A stretch of 64,000 bases of DNA, from positions 62,001-126,000 of the forward strand of contig JBHPJE010000001.1 in assembly GCA_042568205.1 (NCBI GenBank), given 5' to 3'. The notes below the pieces were generated by a model, which saw nothing but the letters and a program-made list of their open reading frames with translations, was not told the origin of the DNA and did no database searches. The DNA comes from JAUVDZ01 sp042568205 (GTDB lineage: Bacteria; Patescibacteriota; Gracilibacteria; UBA1369; PNNO01). Every line of letters starts with the position of its first letter. The stretch's first letter is position 1. Below are positions 38,741-45,139 of this stretch, piece by piece. Both the position numbers and the translations under genes were made by a program.

Positions 38741-38768
38741 ATGACACCCGTGCGGGTGGCATTTTTTG
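38741..38768 (+). terminator. Terminator of tRNA-Gly
   Basis: ATGACACCCG-TG-CGGGTGGCAT forms a stem with one mismatch followed by six T residues. Related hairpins, with compensatory stem changes, follow GCTCCA at 40677 and 43275. Confidence 0.85.
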
Positions 38769-38776
38769 TTTATGGG

Positions 38777-38877
38777 CAGGCGATGGTCCCCGTTGCTTAA
38801 GCATGCGCATGAGCGAAGCGAATCGGATGATTAAGTACGACGAAGCGTTCGTAAGAACGCGGAGTGTGCCCGCTCCA
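38777..38877 (+). repeat. Array repeat R1: split tRNA-Gly 3'-end-like element
   Basis: It begins with a T-arm-like GGTCCCCGTTGC and ends in TGCCCGCTCCA. The two parts are separated by GCTTAAGCATGCGCATGAGC and by AGTACGACGAAGCG-TTCG-type palindromes. The central block is shared with R10 (52775) and R12 (57040), and the AAGAACGCGGAGTG block with R6 (43311). The stretch between tRNA-Gly and the next gene (38734-39031) holds only the terminator, this repeat and a promoter. Confidence 0.75.
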
Positions 38878-38975
38878 TTAGGCTCGAACCGAGAAAAGCC
38901 CTTTATGTAGAGGAAAAGGGTTGTTTGGTATACATCAGGGGTATTGATAAAGTGAATCTGACCTTGTGAAGCATT

Positions 38976-39005
38976 TTGACAAATCTATAGAAATGATAGT
39001 ATATT
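38976..39005 (+). promoter_or_regulatory. Promoter of the Tat lipoprotein gene
   Basis: TTGACA and TATATT are separated by 18 nt, 27 nt before the ATG at 39032. The module after R1 therefore carries its own promoter. Confidence 0.65.
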
Positions 39006-39031
39006 GCTGTCTTAATTTAATAAAAATATTT

Positions 39032-39685
39032 ATGTCTAAATCACAAGAAAAATTATCAAGAAGAGCTTTTTTAAAGGAGTCTCCGTTACGAGCTCTTGTA
39101 GCAGGTGTTGCTACTAAAGAGGCTATAACAATTGCTACTTCAGCAGTTGGTGCCGCAGCATTAGCAGCATGTAGTGAAAATGAGGGAGAATCTCCTGTTG
39201 GTGAAAAAGGAGCATCGCTTAACAATGGCTGTTCTACTAAACATTTAGGTAAGCAAGGAAGATGTTACCCAGAGTGTAGTCCAGATTTGGCAATTACACC
39301 AAATGGTGGATGGACATGGGATACAGATGTTAGAATTTCTGAAGGGGCTTTAGATTGTGCAAGAGATAGATTTTATAATCGTGATTGTTCAGAAATCAGA
39401 AAGAAAGGAGAAAGGAGAATTGAACATATTCCTGAAATGTTTGAATGTGATTCAAAATTAGACAATCCTAAATTAAGAGTTGGAACATCTGAGGTGCTGA
39501 CATTAAATAATTTTGATAGAGTAACACATAAGGGTGATTGTTCATCAATAATTGCTAGATTTACTACAAGAATGCAGCGAGTTCTTAGAAGAATTAGATG
39601 TGGCAGAGATGGGAAGCCAATAGAAGAACTTGGTTGGGGACAAGCTAAAGGTGGGCGTCTTGTAGGTGGAGGCGGGAAGTATTAA
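39032..39685 (+). CDS. Tat-exported cysteine-rich lipoprotein (array cargo)
   Basis: 217 residues from ATG 39032. The N-terminus has the twin-arginine motif SRRAFLKES, a moderately hydrophobic stretch, and a lipobox-like AALAACSE, so it is probably a Tat substrate that becomes lipidated. The mature part is basic with about ten cysteines (NGCSTKH, GRCYPECSPD, LDCARDRFYNRDCSE, RIRCGRDG) and no family I recognise. It has its own promoter and is followed by repeat R2 and a terminator. The C-terminus is Gly/Lys-rich. Confidence 0.75.
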   Translation: MSKSQEKLSRRAFLKESPLRALVAGVATKEAITIATSAVGAAALAACSENEGESPVGEKGASLNNGCSTKHLGKQGRCYPECSPDLAITPNGGWTWDTDVRISEGALDCARDRFYNRDCSEIRKKGERRIEHIPEMFECDSKLDNPKLRVGTSEVLTLNNFDRVTHKGDCSSIIARFTTRMQRVLRRIRCGRDGKPIEELGWGQAKGGRLVGGGGKY

Positions 39686-39692
39686 ATTTTTT

Positions 39693-39728
39693 AAAAAAAG
39701 TTCTAACATCGTTGCAGGTGGAGCTCCA
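39693..39728 (+). repeat. Array repeat R2
   Basis: It begins AAAAAAAGTTCTAACATCG and ends GCAGGTGGAGCTCCA. The first block recurs exactly at R12 (57040) and in altered form at R5 (43238). The end is shared with R9 (48995). Confidence 0.8.
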
Positions 39729-39739
39729 AGAGACCCCTT

Positions 39740-39759
39740 GGCTTAAATAAGCCTTTTTT
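39740..39759 (+). terminator. Terminator after repeat R2
   Basis: GGCTTA-AA-TAAGCC followed by six T residues. It closes the Tat lipoprotein module. Confidence 0.8.
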
Positions 39760-39801
39760 GTTTTACTGGTAATGGGAATTGTGAAACTTTTTAGAATAGA
39801 T

Positions 39802-39831
39802 TTGACTCATTTTTTTGATATGTGGTAAATT
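39802..39831 (+). promoter_or_regulatory. Promoter of the gene at 39861
   Basis: TTGACT and TAAATT are separated by 18 nt, 30 nt before the ATG. Confidence 0.5.
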
Positions 39832-39860
39832 TAGCTCTACTAATTAATCAAATAATTATT

Positions 39861-40613
39861 ATGGACGCACGAGAAATAACTGCTGATGATCTTACAGGAA
39901 CGACCGATCAAGAGTTTGCTGTTAAATACTTAGGCTGGGGGAGACATGGATATAAGGACGGTGATATCTTACAACCAACAAGAGTTAATCCAGAAGCAAG
40001 AAAACTTATTCAAGCTGTTTGTGATCACGATATTCTTGATCCTGGAACTAAATTGCTAGTTGAAGATTGGGATCATTGTAGTACTAGAAGGACAACACAT
40101 TTAGATACAAGTACTCCTTTAAATGACTTTATTGCACAATTTCCATTGGATATTAGAGTACAACAAGCATTGGGTTCACCATCTGTATGTAGTCCAAACC
40201 CAAATGAAGAAATTTCAACTTTAGGAAGCAGAGCACATATAGGGATTCCAGAAGCAGTAATTGATAATAGACCAGATGTAGGAGTTGCCAATGAACGTGG
40301 TCAATTAGTGATGAAACAATTGGAAACAGGTGAAGATTATAAAACAATGCTTGCAAGAATAGATCGAATATCAGATAAATTAAGAGCACCTTTGCAGGAA
40401 TTACTTGGAAGAGATTTATTAAAAGAAGAATTACCATTAACTGGAATACATTGGCGTGGATCTGCCACACCAACACTTTGGAGATCTGAACATTTAGGAA
40501 AAGGTGTTAGACTCTATGTAGAGGATCTTCAATCAAAAGAAGATGAAATTAGAAGAGTTAAAGCAAGAATTAGATTAGCTTTAGGATTAAATGACACCCA
40601 TGTGCTTAGCTAA
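39861..40613 (+). CDS. Hypothetical protein (array cargo)
   Basis: 250 residues from ATG 39861 (MDAREITADD), soluble, no signal peptide and no family I recognise. It has an early tryptophan-glycine stretch (YLGWGRHGYKDGDIL) and a charged helical C-terminus (EDLQSKEDEIRRVKARIRLA). It is the only gene between repeats R2 and R3, has its own promoter-like sequence and is followed by R3 plus a terminator. Confidence 0.65.
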   Translation: MDAREITADDLTGTTDQEFAVKYLGWGRHGYKDGDILQPTRVNPEARKLIQAVCDHDILDPGTKLLVEDWDHCSTRRTTHLDTSTPLNDFIAQFPLDIRVQQALGSPSVCSPNPNEEISTLGSRAHIGIPEAVIDNRPDVGVANERGQLVMKQLETGEDYKTMLARIDRISDKLRAPLQELLGRDLLKEELPLTGIHWRGSATPTLWRSEHLGKGVRLYVEDLQSKEDEIRRVKARIRLALGLNDTHVLS

Positions 40614-40636
40614 ATTGTTTATTCTAAACCAAAGTT

Positions 40637-40669
40637 ACAGGTTCGATTAGTGTCCAGGAGGGAGCTCCA
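40637..40669 (+). repeat. Array repeat R3 (GGTTCGATTAGTGTCC type)
   Basis: ACAGGTTCGATTAGTGTCC followed by AGGAGGGAGCTCCA. This 33-bp form is almost identical at 46461 and 48045 and slightly altered at 41565. GGTTCGA followed by an acceptor-like GGAGCTCCA resembles the T-arm and 3' end of a tRNA or tmRNA. Confidence 0.85.
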
Positions 40670-40676
40670 AACAAAA

Positions 40677-40704
40677 ATGACAGGCATCCGCCTGGCATTT
40701 TTTG
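40677..40704 (+). terminator. Terminator after R3, related to the tRNA-Gly terminator
   Basis: ATGACAGGC-ATCC-GCCTGGCAT with six T residues and the same flanks (AAACAAAA...TTTGTTTA) as the hairpin after tRNA-Gly. Both arms of the stem differ from that copy in a compensating way. Confidence 0.8.
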
Positions 40705-40739
40705 TTTAGGAATAAAAAAACCGAACCGAACAAGCAGCT

Positions 40740-41024
40740 GTTAGGCGATGAAAATGCCGATATTATCTTTCAGTTTGAAAAATGTCTTTGTAAATGTTAC
40801 ATTCTTCAAATCGCCCTCTGCAAAATTGTCGTATATAGTATACATTTGGCAATCTTTCTGATTGAGGATTAAAATTGGGCATACATATACCATTATGTCC
40901 TATATTTGGATCAAAATGGGGGCATTCTCTTTCTTTTAATTCTTCCATAATTATATTTTTTTAACAATAGGGGCAATTTTAATCTAAAATTACTAAAAAA
41001 TTCAAGGCATTTTTTTCGCCTAAC
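40740..41024 (-). mobile_element. Integron-like cassette 1 carrying one small gene
   Basis: The unit is bounded by GTTAGGCGA (40740-40748) and TCGCCTAAC (41016-41024). The inverted repeats extend to about 19 bp with two mismatches. GTTAGGC fits the attC R' consensus GTTRRRY and GCCTAAC fits the R'' consensus RYYYAAC, the layout of an integron gene cassette. The only gene inside is read on the minus strand, the proper orientation if the attC is also read on that strand. No integrase is in the window. Confidence 0.55.
40763..40948 (-). CDS. Small cysteine-containing protein in cassette 1
   Basis: 61 residues with CPH, GICMPN, QFCRGRFEEC and a compact charged C-terminus. Four cysteines could bind a metal. 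No family recognised. It lies entirely inside the inverted-repeat-bounded unit, 17 nt from its left end, which supports reading the unit as a gene cassette. Confidence 0.6.
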   Translation of the reverse strand: MEELKERECPHFDPNIGHNGICMPNFNPQSERLPNVYYIRQFCRGRFEECNIYKDIFQTER

Positions 41025-41167
41025 GTTTCGGCGTATATACAAAGTTAGCCTGACGAGTGACGGTGGTATAATATCACGTCGTTAGGCGTGGAACCACCGG
41101 AACGAGGAAAGGCTAATTTGGGTGAAGCGACTGAAAGGAGCGAAACTGTATATACGCCTGTTGTCGG
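41018..41167 (-). other. attC-like long foldback between cassettes 1 and 2
   Basis: Nested inverted repeats lie inside the outer GCCTAAC and GTTGTCGG boxes: GGCGTATATACA/TGTATATACGCC (exact 12 bp), AGTTAGCCT/AGGCTAATT and CGGTGGT/ACCACCG. The ~150-nt length and near-palindromic layout match long attC sites such as the Vibrio type. On the minus strand it ends with a consensus GTTAGGC. Confidence 0.55.
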
Positions 41168-41180
41168 AAGAAAAAATATA

Positions 41181-41369
41181 TTAGTTTATACCTGATTCCT
41201 CTAATTCTCTAATTCTCATCCAGGCAGCATCAACATAATCTGGATTTGTTTCAGTTCTTGTAATTTTAATTAATTCTTCAAAAGGCCAATCTTTAATTGT
41301 TTCATAATAAACCTGAACTTCCTCATTTTTAAAAGTGTGTTCTTCATCACTTTTTTGTATTTCTGACAT
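41181..41369 (-). CDS. Small acidic protein in cassette 2
   Basis: 62 residues, soluble, acidic and helical (YYETIKDWPFEELIKITRTE, AAWMRIRELEESG). No family recognised. It sits inside a second unit bounded by GTTGTCGGAA (41160-41169) and TTCCGACAAC (41460-41469). These inverted ends match over about 22 bp with two mismatches. Confidence 0.6.
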   Translation of the reverse strand: MSEIQKSDEEHTFKNEEVQVYYETIKDWPFEELIKITRTETNPDYVDAAWMRIRELEESGIN

Positions 41370-41459
41370 AATGTATATATATAAATTATAATTGCTTATA
41401 TTATAACATAAAAGTAAGATTAAGTAAAATTAGGGGTTATGAATAATATATATTTTTAT

Positions 41460-41503
41460 TTCCGACAACTAGTAACTTAACGAAATTATAGTTTGTTAAG
41501 TTA
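41460..41503 (-). other. Second attC-like half-site and hairpin
   Basis: TTCCGACAAC is followed after TAGT by AACTTAAC...GTTAAGTT (8-bp stem, 13-nt loop). On the minus strand this reads L''-loop-L'-spacer-GTTGTCGG, as expected for the end of an attC. The outer R'' box is not recognisable, so the site may be truncated. The remaining gap to 41565 shows nothing else. Confidence 0.4.
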
Positions 41504-41564
41504 AAAATGAAAAGCCCCAAACTCCCTGAAAAAGGCAACAAATGTTTATTATAAGTTAAATTCG

Positions 41565-41596
41565 TAGGTTCGATTAGTGTCCAGTAGGGAGCTCCA
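41565..41596 (+). repeat. Array repeat R4 (GGTTCGATTAGTGTCC type)
   Basis: TAGGTTCGATTAGTGTCC then AGTAGGGAGCTCCA. It differs from R3, R7 and R8 at a few bases. It separates the cassette pair from the lysine-export module. Confidence 0.85.
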
Positions 41597-41602
41597 ATCA
41601 AA

Positions 41603-42244
41603 TTATAAATATACACTCAATAATTTTACACATTCTTCAATATCATCCTTATCAACTATTAAAGTTAATTCGGAAGCAGTCGATACGATTTCAACGATAT
41701 TGATATCTTTAAGAGAAAGGGTACTTGTTAAATGTGCAAAAAAATTAGGAGTCTGGAGATAATCCAGATCAAATTTTACAGTTATACCCGCTAGTCTTTT
41801 ATTAGAATATATTAAATTAAAGGCCTCTAAAGCCTTACTAAACTTTTTTGCAATATCACTTTGAGCAATAATAGTAACTTCATTAATTCCCTGTGAAATT
41901 GTTACATAAGATTTGTAACTAAGCTCTAATGAATTATTTAATTTTGCGATAGCTTTTAATAATTCCTCTGTTTTCTCGTATGACCATTCTTCTAAGCCTG
42001 AATTGACAGATAAAGCATGAATGCTAAAGTGCTCCATTTTATCAGATTTTCGAAAACGTTTACTTAATCGTGATAGTGCGACCATAATTGTCTTCTCATC
42101 TACCTCTTTTTTAGTCTTTTCTTCAATCATATCCTTTAAAGAGCGAGCATAGCTGGAATAATTCATAATTCCTCTTTCAATAGCTTTCTTTGCTACTAGA
42201 TCTGTAGCAATGATATTATCAAGGACCGTGGAGATTTTCAACAT
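41603..42244 (-). CDS. ACT-domain regulator of the lysine exporter
   Basis: 213 residues. The N-terminal ~70 residues look like a winged-helix DNA-binding domain (DEKTIMVALSRLSKRFRK). The C-terminal part carries one or two aspartokinase-like ACT domains (ISQGINEVTIIAQSD; LSLKDINIVEIVSTASELTLIVDKDD). ACT domains bind amino acids. The gene is divergent from the two-part lysine exporter and a perfect palindrome lies between them, so I infer lysine-responsive control of export. The direct ligand is not shown by sequence. Confidence 0.75.
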   Translation of the reverse strand: MLKISTVLDNIIATDLVAKKAIERGIMNYSSYARSLKDMIEEKTKKEVDEKTIMVALSRLSKRFRKSDKMEHFSIHALSVNSGLEEWSYEKTEELLKAIAKLNNSLELSYKSYVTISQGINEVTIIAQSDIAKKFSKALEAFNLIYSNKRLAGITVKFDLDYLQTPNFFAHLTSTLSLKDINIVEIVSTASELTLIVDKDDIEECVKLLSVYL

Positions 42245-42285
42245 ACAAGTAAGGTAATTAACAAAAGTATAAGTATTGTAACATA

Positions 42286-42303
42286 TTGTTAAAAATTTAA
42301 CAA
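42286..42303. promoter_or_regulatory. Operator-like palindrome between regulator and exporter
   Basis: TTGTTAAA-AA-TTTAACAA is a perfect 8+2+8 inverted repeat, and a further TTAACAA half-site lies at 42258-42264. I infer it is the binding site of the adjacent ACT regulator. Confidence 0.6.
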
Positions 42304-42352
42304 ATGACGTTTTCTTTAATACACTAGCCGTCTTATTTATTAAATAATAATT

Positions 42353-42619
42353 ATGCTCAATATTATCTTACTCATAATAGTAGGAAGCATGCTGGGAAGG
42401 AATAAAGTTGTAATGAAGTTTTTTTCAGACAAAGTTATAAACAATATCTTTGCCATCCTAAGTTTTTCTTTCTTGTTACTAACTGGTTATTCTATTGGGT
42501 CAAATCCAGATGTGATGGATAACTTGGCAACTATGGGTTTAACATCTTTACTTCTTGCCATCGGAGCAATCCTTGGTAGTTCTATTGTTTCTAAATTTAT
42601 TAACAAATTAAAATCATGA
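42353..42619 (+). CDS. lysO: Lysine exporter LysO, N-terminal subunit
   Basis: 88 residues with three membrane helices (NIILLIIVGSMLGRNK, FAILSFSFLLLTGYSIG, MGLTSLLLAIGAILGSSIV). This matches the first part of LysO/YbjE (Lys_export). The family occurs as one long protein in E. coli and as two adjacent genes in archaea and other bacteria. The ATGA overlap with the next gene supports a genuine two-gene form and not a frameshift. Confidence 0.8.
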   Translation: MLNIILLIIVGSMLGRNKVVMKFFSDKVINNIFAILSFSFLLLTGYSIGSNPDVMDNLATMGLTSLLLAIGAILGSSIVSKFINKLKS

Positions 42620-43224
42620 AAGACTTAATAAATCTAATATTAGCATTTAGCGTTGGACTAAATATGGCCTTCCTTTTTCCCCAAATTTCATTCTTTGAAG
42701 AATACAATTTATTTATGATAATTTTATATTTCTTAATCTTTTTTTGTGGATTATCAATGAGTGGGAGTATTACTCTCAAAGAATTAAAAAATTGTTTAAA
42801 GTTAAAAAGGTTAATGATCCCTGTATTAGCCATAATCGGAAGTGTAGGTGGTTCATTCATTCTGGCTATAACCTTTCTAAATGAAATAAATATAATGGAT
42901 GCGATAATTATAAATCTTGGACTCGGATTTTATAGCTTCTCAAGTATTTTTATCGGACAACACATGGGGTTATCAATGGGTGTATTGGCGCTTTTAACAA
43001 ATGTATTTAGGGAATTAATTGTAATGATTGGATCACCAGTCATCGCACGATACTTTGGAAGTACTGCACTTATTAGTTCGGCAGGTGCAACAGCATCAGA
43101 TTCAGCACTACCGTTTATAAGAAGATACTTAGACAAAACTGAATTAATAGATGCGGTTGCGTCTGGATTAGTATTAACTATTGCAGTGCCATTTATCCTA
43201 CAATTAATGGTTATGGCATTTTAG
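42616..43224 (+). CDS. lysO: Lysine exporter LysO, C-terminal subunit
   Basis: 202 residues with six membrane helices. GFYSFSSIFIGQHMG, LTNVFRELIVMIGSPVIARY, and SAGATASDSALPFI are the conserved LysO blocks. It overlaps the small subunit as ATGA. Together they form a lysine efflux pump placed beside an ACT regulator. A host that imports lysine or peptides could use it to avoid overload; that is an inference. Confidence 0.85.
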   Translation: MKDLINLILAFSVGLNMAFLFPQISFFEEYNLFMIILYFLIFFCGLSMSGSITLKELKNCLKLKRLMIPVLAIIGSVGGSFILAITFLNEINIMDAIIINLGLGFYSFSSIFIGQHMGLSMGVLALLTNVFRELIVMIGSPVIARYFGSTALISSAGATASDSALPFIRRYLDKTELIDAVASGLVLTIAVPFILQLMVMAF

Positions 43225-43237
43225 TAATCATAAATTT

Positions 43238-43267
43238 AGTTCGAACATCATTGACGATGGAGCTCCA
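43238..43267 (+). repeat. Array repeat R5
   Basis: AGTTCGAACATCATTG then ACGATGGAGCTCCA. It is a variant of R2 with the same GGAGCTCCA end. Confidence 0.7.
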
Positions 43268-43274
43268 TTGAAAA

Positions 43275-43302
43275 ATGACAGACATCCGTCTGGCATTTTT
43301 TG
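43275..43302 (+). terminator. Terminator after R5, related to the tRNA-Gly terminator
   Basis: ATGACAGAC-ATCC-GTCTGGCAT and six T residues. The stem differs from that at 40677 by compensating changes (GGC/GCC versus GAC/GTC), so the hairpin has been kept by selection. Confidence 0.8.
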
Positions 43303-43310
43303 ATTATGGA

Positions 43311-43459
43311 TGGGGAAAGGCTGGAACGTAGCCGTAGGGTTTGCTAGACCAAGCTGTGAAGAAGGAGCTTGCGACTGATTGAACAGGTTGAGCGAGTACG
43401 ACGGAGCGTTCGAAAGAACGCGGAGTGCGAATCCCCGTTAACCCGCCCCACCCGCTCCA
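43311..43459 (+). repeat. Array repeat R6, long composite form
   Basis: It contains AGCGAGTACGACGGAGCG, AAGAACGCGGAGTG and a tRNA-like end GAATCCCCGTTAACCCGCC...CCCGCTCCA. The AGTACGAC and GCGGAGTG blocks match R1, and the CCCCGTT...CCCGCTCCA part matches the tRNA-Gly 3' end. The gap from 43225 to 43497 holds R5, its terminator and this element only. Confidence 0.7.
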
Positions 43460-43497
43460 GATTGCTTAGGATAAGACACTAGTTGGGCGTGATAATT

Positions 43498-45117
43498 CTA
43501 ATAATCATCGTCATAATAATCGTCATCTTCTTCATTAAGACTTCCATATAACGTATTCACTATTTTAGGGGGGATTAATCCAGTTTCTTGAATTCCTAAT
43601 AATAATAATCCTATTGCCCATTTATAGTCTTCATCTCCTTCAAAAAAATCGGATGAGTTAATATTCCTAATAGAATATTTAGGGATATAACCAGGTACGT
43701 AACCATATATTGTAAATAATTCAACAATTTCAGCTGCACAAGTATTCTCTAATAAGTGAAGTTTTTTCTGCATTTCCACTAATCTTTCAAGCCAATCAAT
43801 AACTTCTTTTTTATCATTTGCAAAATCTAATCGTCTACCTCGATTGATTTCATCTTTATACGCTTCATGATAACCTGTACTTGGCTGTTCTCTGACTTTT
43901 TGGTTTATAGGCATATTTTGGAACCGTGCATCTAATATTTCAAGCAAATTACTTTGGTGTTCTCTGTTCATAGTCATATTTCCGAACCATGTATCTCTTG
44001 CATCTTTAACTGCTGCTAAAACTTGTTCAGGGGTGTCTTCTGTGCCGATTTCATAAGTTAGATATGGTGTTCGTAGAGTAACTATTACTTCTGAACCAGA
44101 CGAGTCAGCTATCTCAAGTGCTTTACTGTTTTGTACATCTGACAAAGCTATTGCGTTTGCAACTGTTTGTTCGAGGGTATCTCCTGCTTGATGTAAATAT
44201 TCATCTTTCACGGTATCTTTCTCCCAGTTATCTCCCGTGGTGCTTGCAGTTGTTTCTACACTTCTGTTGTTTACGAAAACTCTTTCCACTGCTTGGCCAT
44301 TTTCTATGACAACACTAATTGGGGCAATATGAGGATTACTATATATGATGTCTCGTGGATCTTCTTTTCTTAAATCTAAATTTTCATTGCTTTGGTCATG
44401 TTCTGAGTATTGAGAGCCATAACTAGTAAATACCCATCTTCTAATAGCTTTTGTATTTTCTCGAACACCCGATATTGCATTGTGATATCCAAGTTTAGGT
44501 TCTTCTGGTTCGTGAAAAACGCCATATTCTACTCTTTTTGCCTTACCTCTCCTGAATCGACCTCCTGAAAATTCTCTCATAGTTATCATAGAACCTTCAT
44601 TAAGTCTAATAAACTCATAATGAAATGTTCCATCGGGTAATGGTTCTACATACTCTATTCTGTAACCATCTAAGCCTTGACGGATATTAAACTTTTTACC
44701 ATTATGTTCACAAGTTAAATTGTTATCTAAGCCTTGTCTTCTATCTTCAGCAATAACTTTTTCTGAATGATTTGTGATAAAAGTCCTAGGATCAACATCT
44801 TCTTCATCTTCTGTTAAAAGTTCCTTAATAAAGCGCATAACTGGTGAATGTTCACTCTGAACATCGCTTTCATAAATATTTAAGCCTTGTTCAAAATCCA
44901 ACAACTTAGGTCTCATAATAAATTTAATTTCACCTTCTACTGCTTCAATTAAATCTTGATGCTCTGGTCCACAGATTGCATTAATTTCAGGAGATTCAGG
45001 TTCTGCATCTGTTTCTTCAGCATTATCATTTGCCATTGCTTGCTCCCATTCTTCTAGAGAGTCATCAGGCATTAATTGTGGTCTGTACTTAAAAGTGTTA
45101 TTTGCTTGAGAATTCAT
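43498..45117 (-). CDS. Large hypothetical protein ending in an Asp/Tyr tail (array cargo)
   Basis: 539 residues, soluble, acidic, without signal peptide. No family recognised. The middle looks beta-rich (GYRIEYVEPLPDGTFHYEFI, RLNEGSMITMREFSGG) and the C-terminal third helical (WLERLVEMQKKLHLLENTC). It ends in EEDDDYYDDDY, similar in composition to the tract in the SLH protein at 33667. It is separated by 22 nt from the lipoprotein gene upstream, so the two may share a transcript. Confidence 0.65.
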   Translation of the reverse strand: MNSQANNTFKYRPQLMPDDSLEEWEQAMANDNAEETDAEPESPEINAICGPEHQDLIEAVEGEIKFIMRPKLLDFEQGLNIYESDVQSEHSPVMRFIKELLTEDEEDVDPRTFITNHSEKVIAEDRRQGLDNNLTCEHNGKKFNIRQGLDGYRIEYVEPLPDGTFHYEFIRLNEGSMITMREFSGGRFRRGKAKRVEYGVFHEPEEPKLGYHNAISGVRENTKAIRRWVFTSYGSQYSEHDQSNENLDLRKEDPRDIIYSNPHIAPISVVIENGQAVERVFVNNRSVETTASTTGDNWEKDTVKDEYLHQAGDTLEQTVANAIALSDVQNSKALEIADSSGSEVIVTLRTPYLTYEIGTEDTPEQVLAAVKDARDTWFGNMTMNREHQSNLLEILDARFQNMPINQKVREQPSTGYHEAYKDEINRGRRLDFANDKKEVIDWLERLVEMQKKLHLLENTCAAEIVELFTIYGYVPGYIPKYSIRNINSSDFFEGDEDYKWAIGLLLLGIQETGLIPPKIVNTLYGSLNEEDDDYYDDDY

Positions 45118-45139
45118 AATATTATTAAATAAAGATTAA

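Noticed and set aside
41018..41167. Inverted repeats read as transposon ends
   Set aside because: No transposase or target-site duplication is seen, and the pairing logic between unit ends fits cassette boxes better; kept as an alternative only.
42353..43224. The two lysO genes as a frameshifted pseudogene
   Set aside because: The ATGA overlap and full-length helices on both parts match the known two-gene form of LysO.
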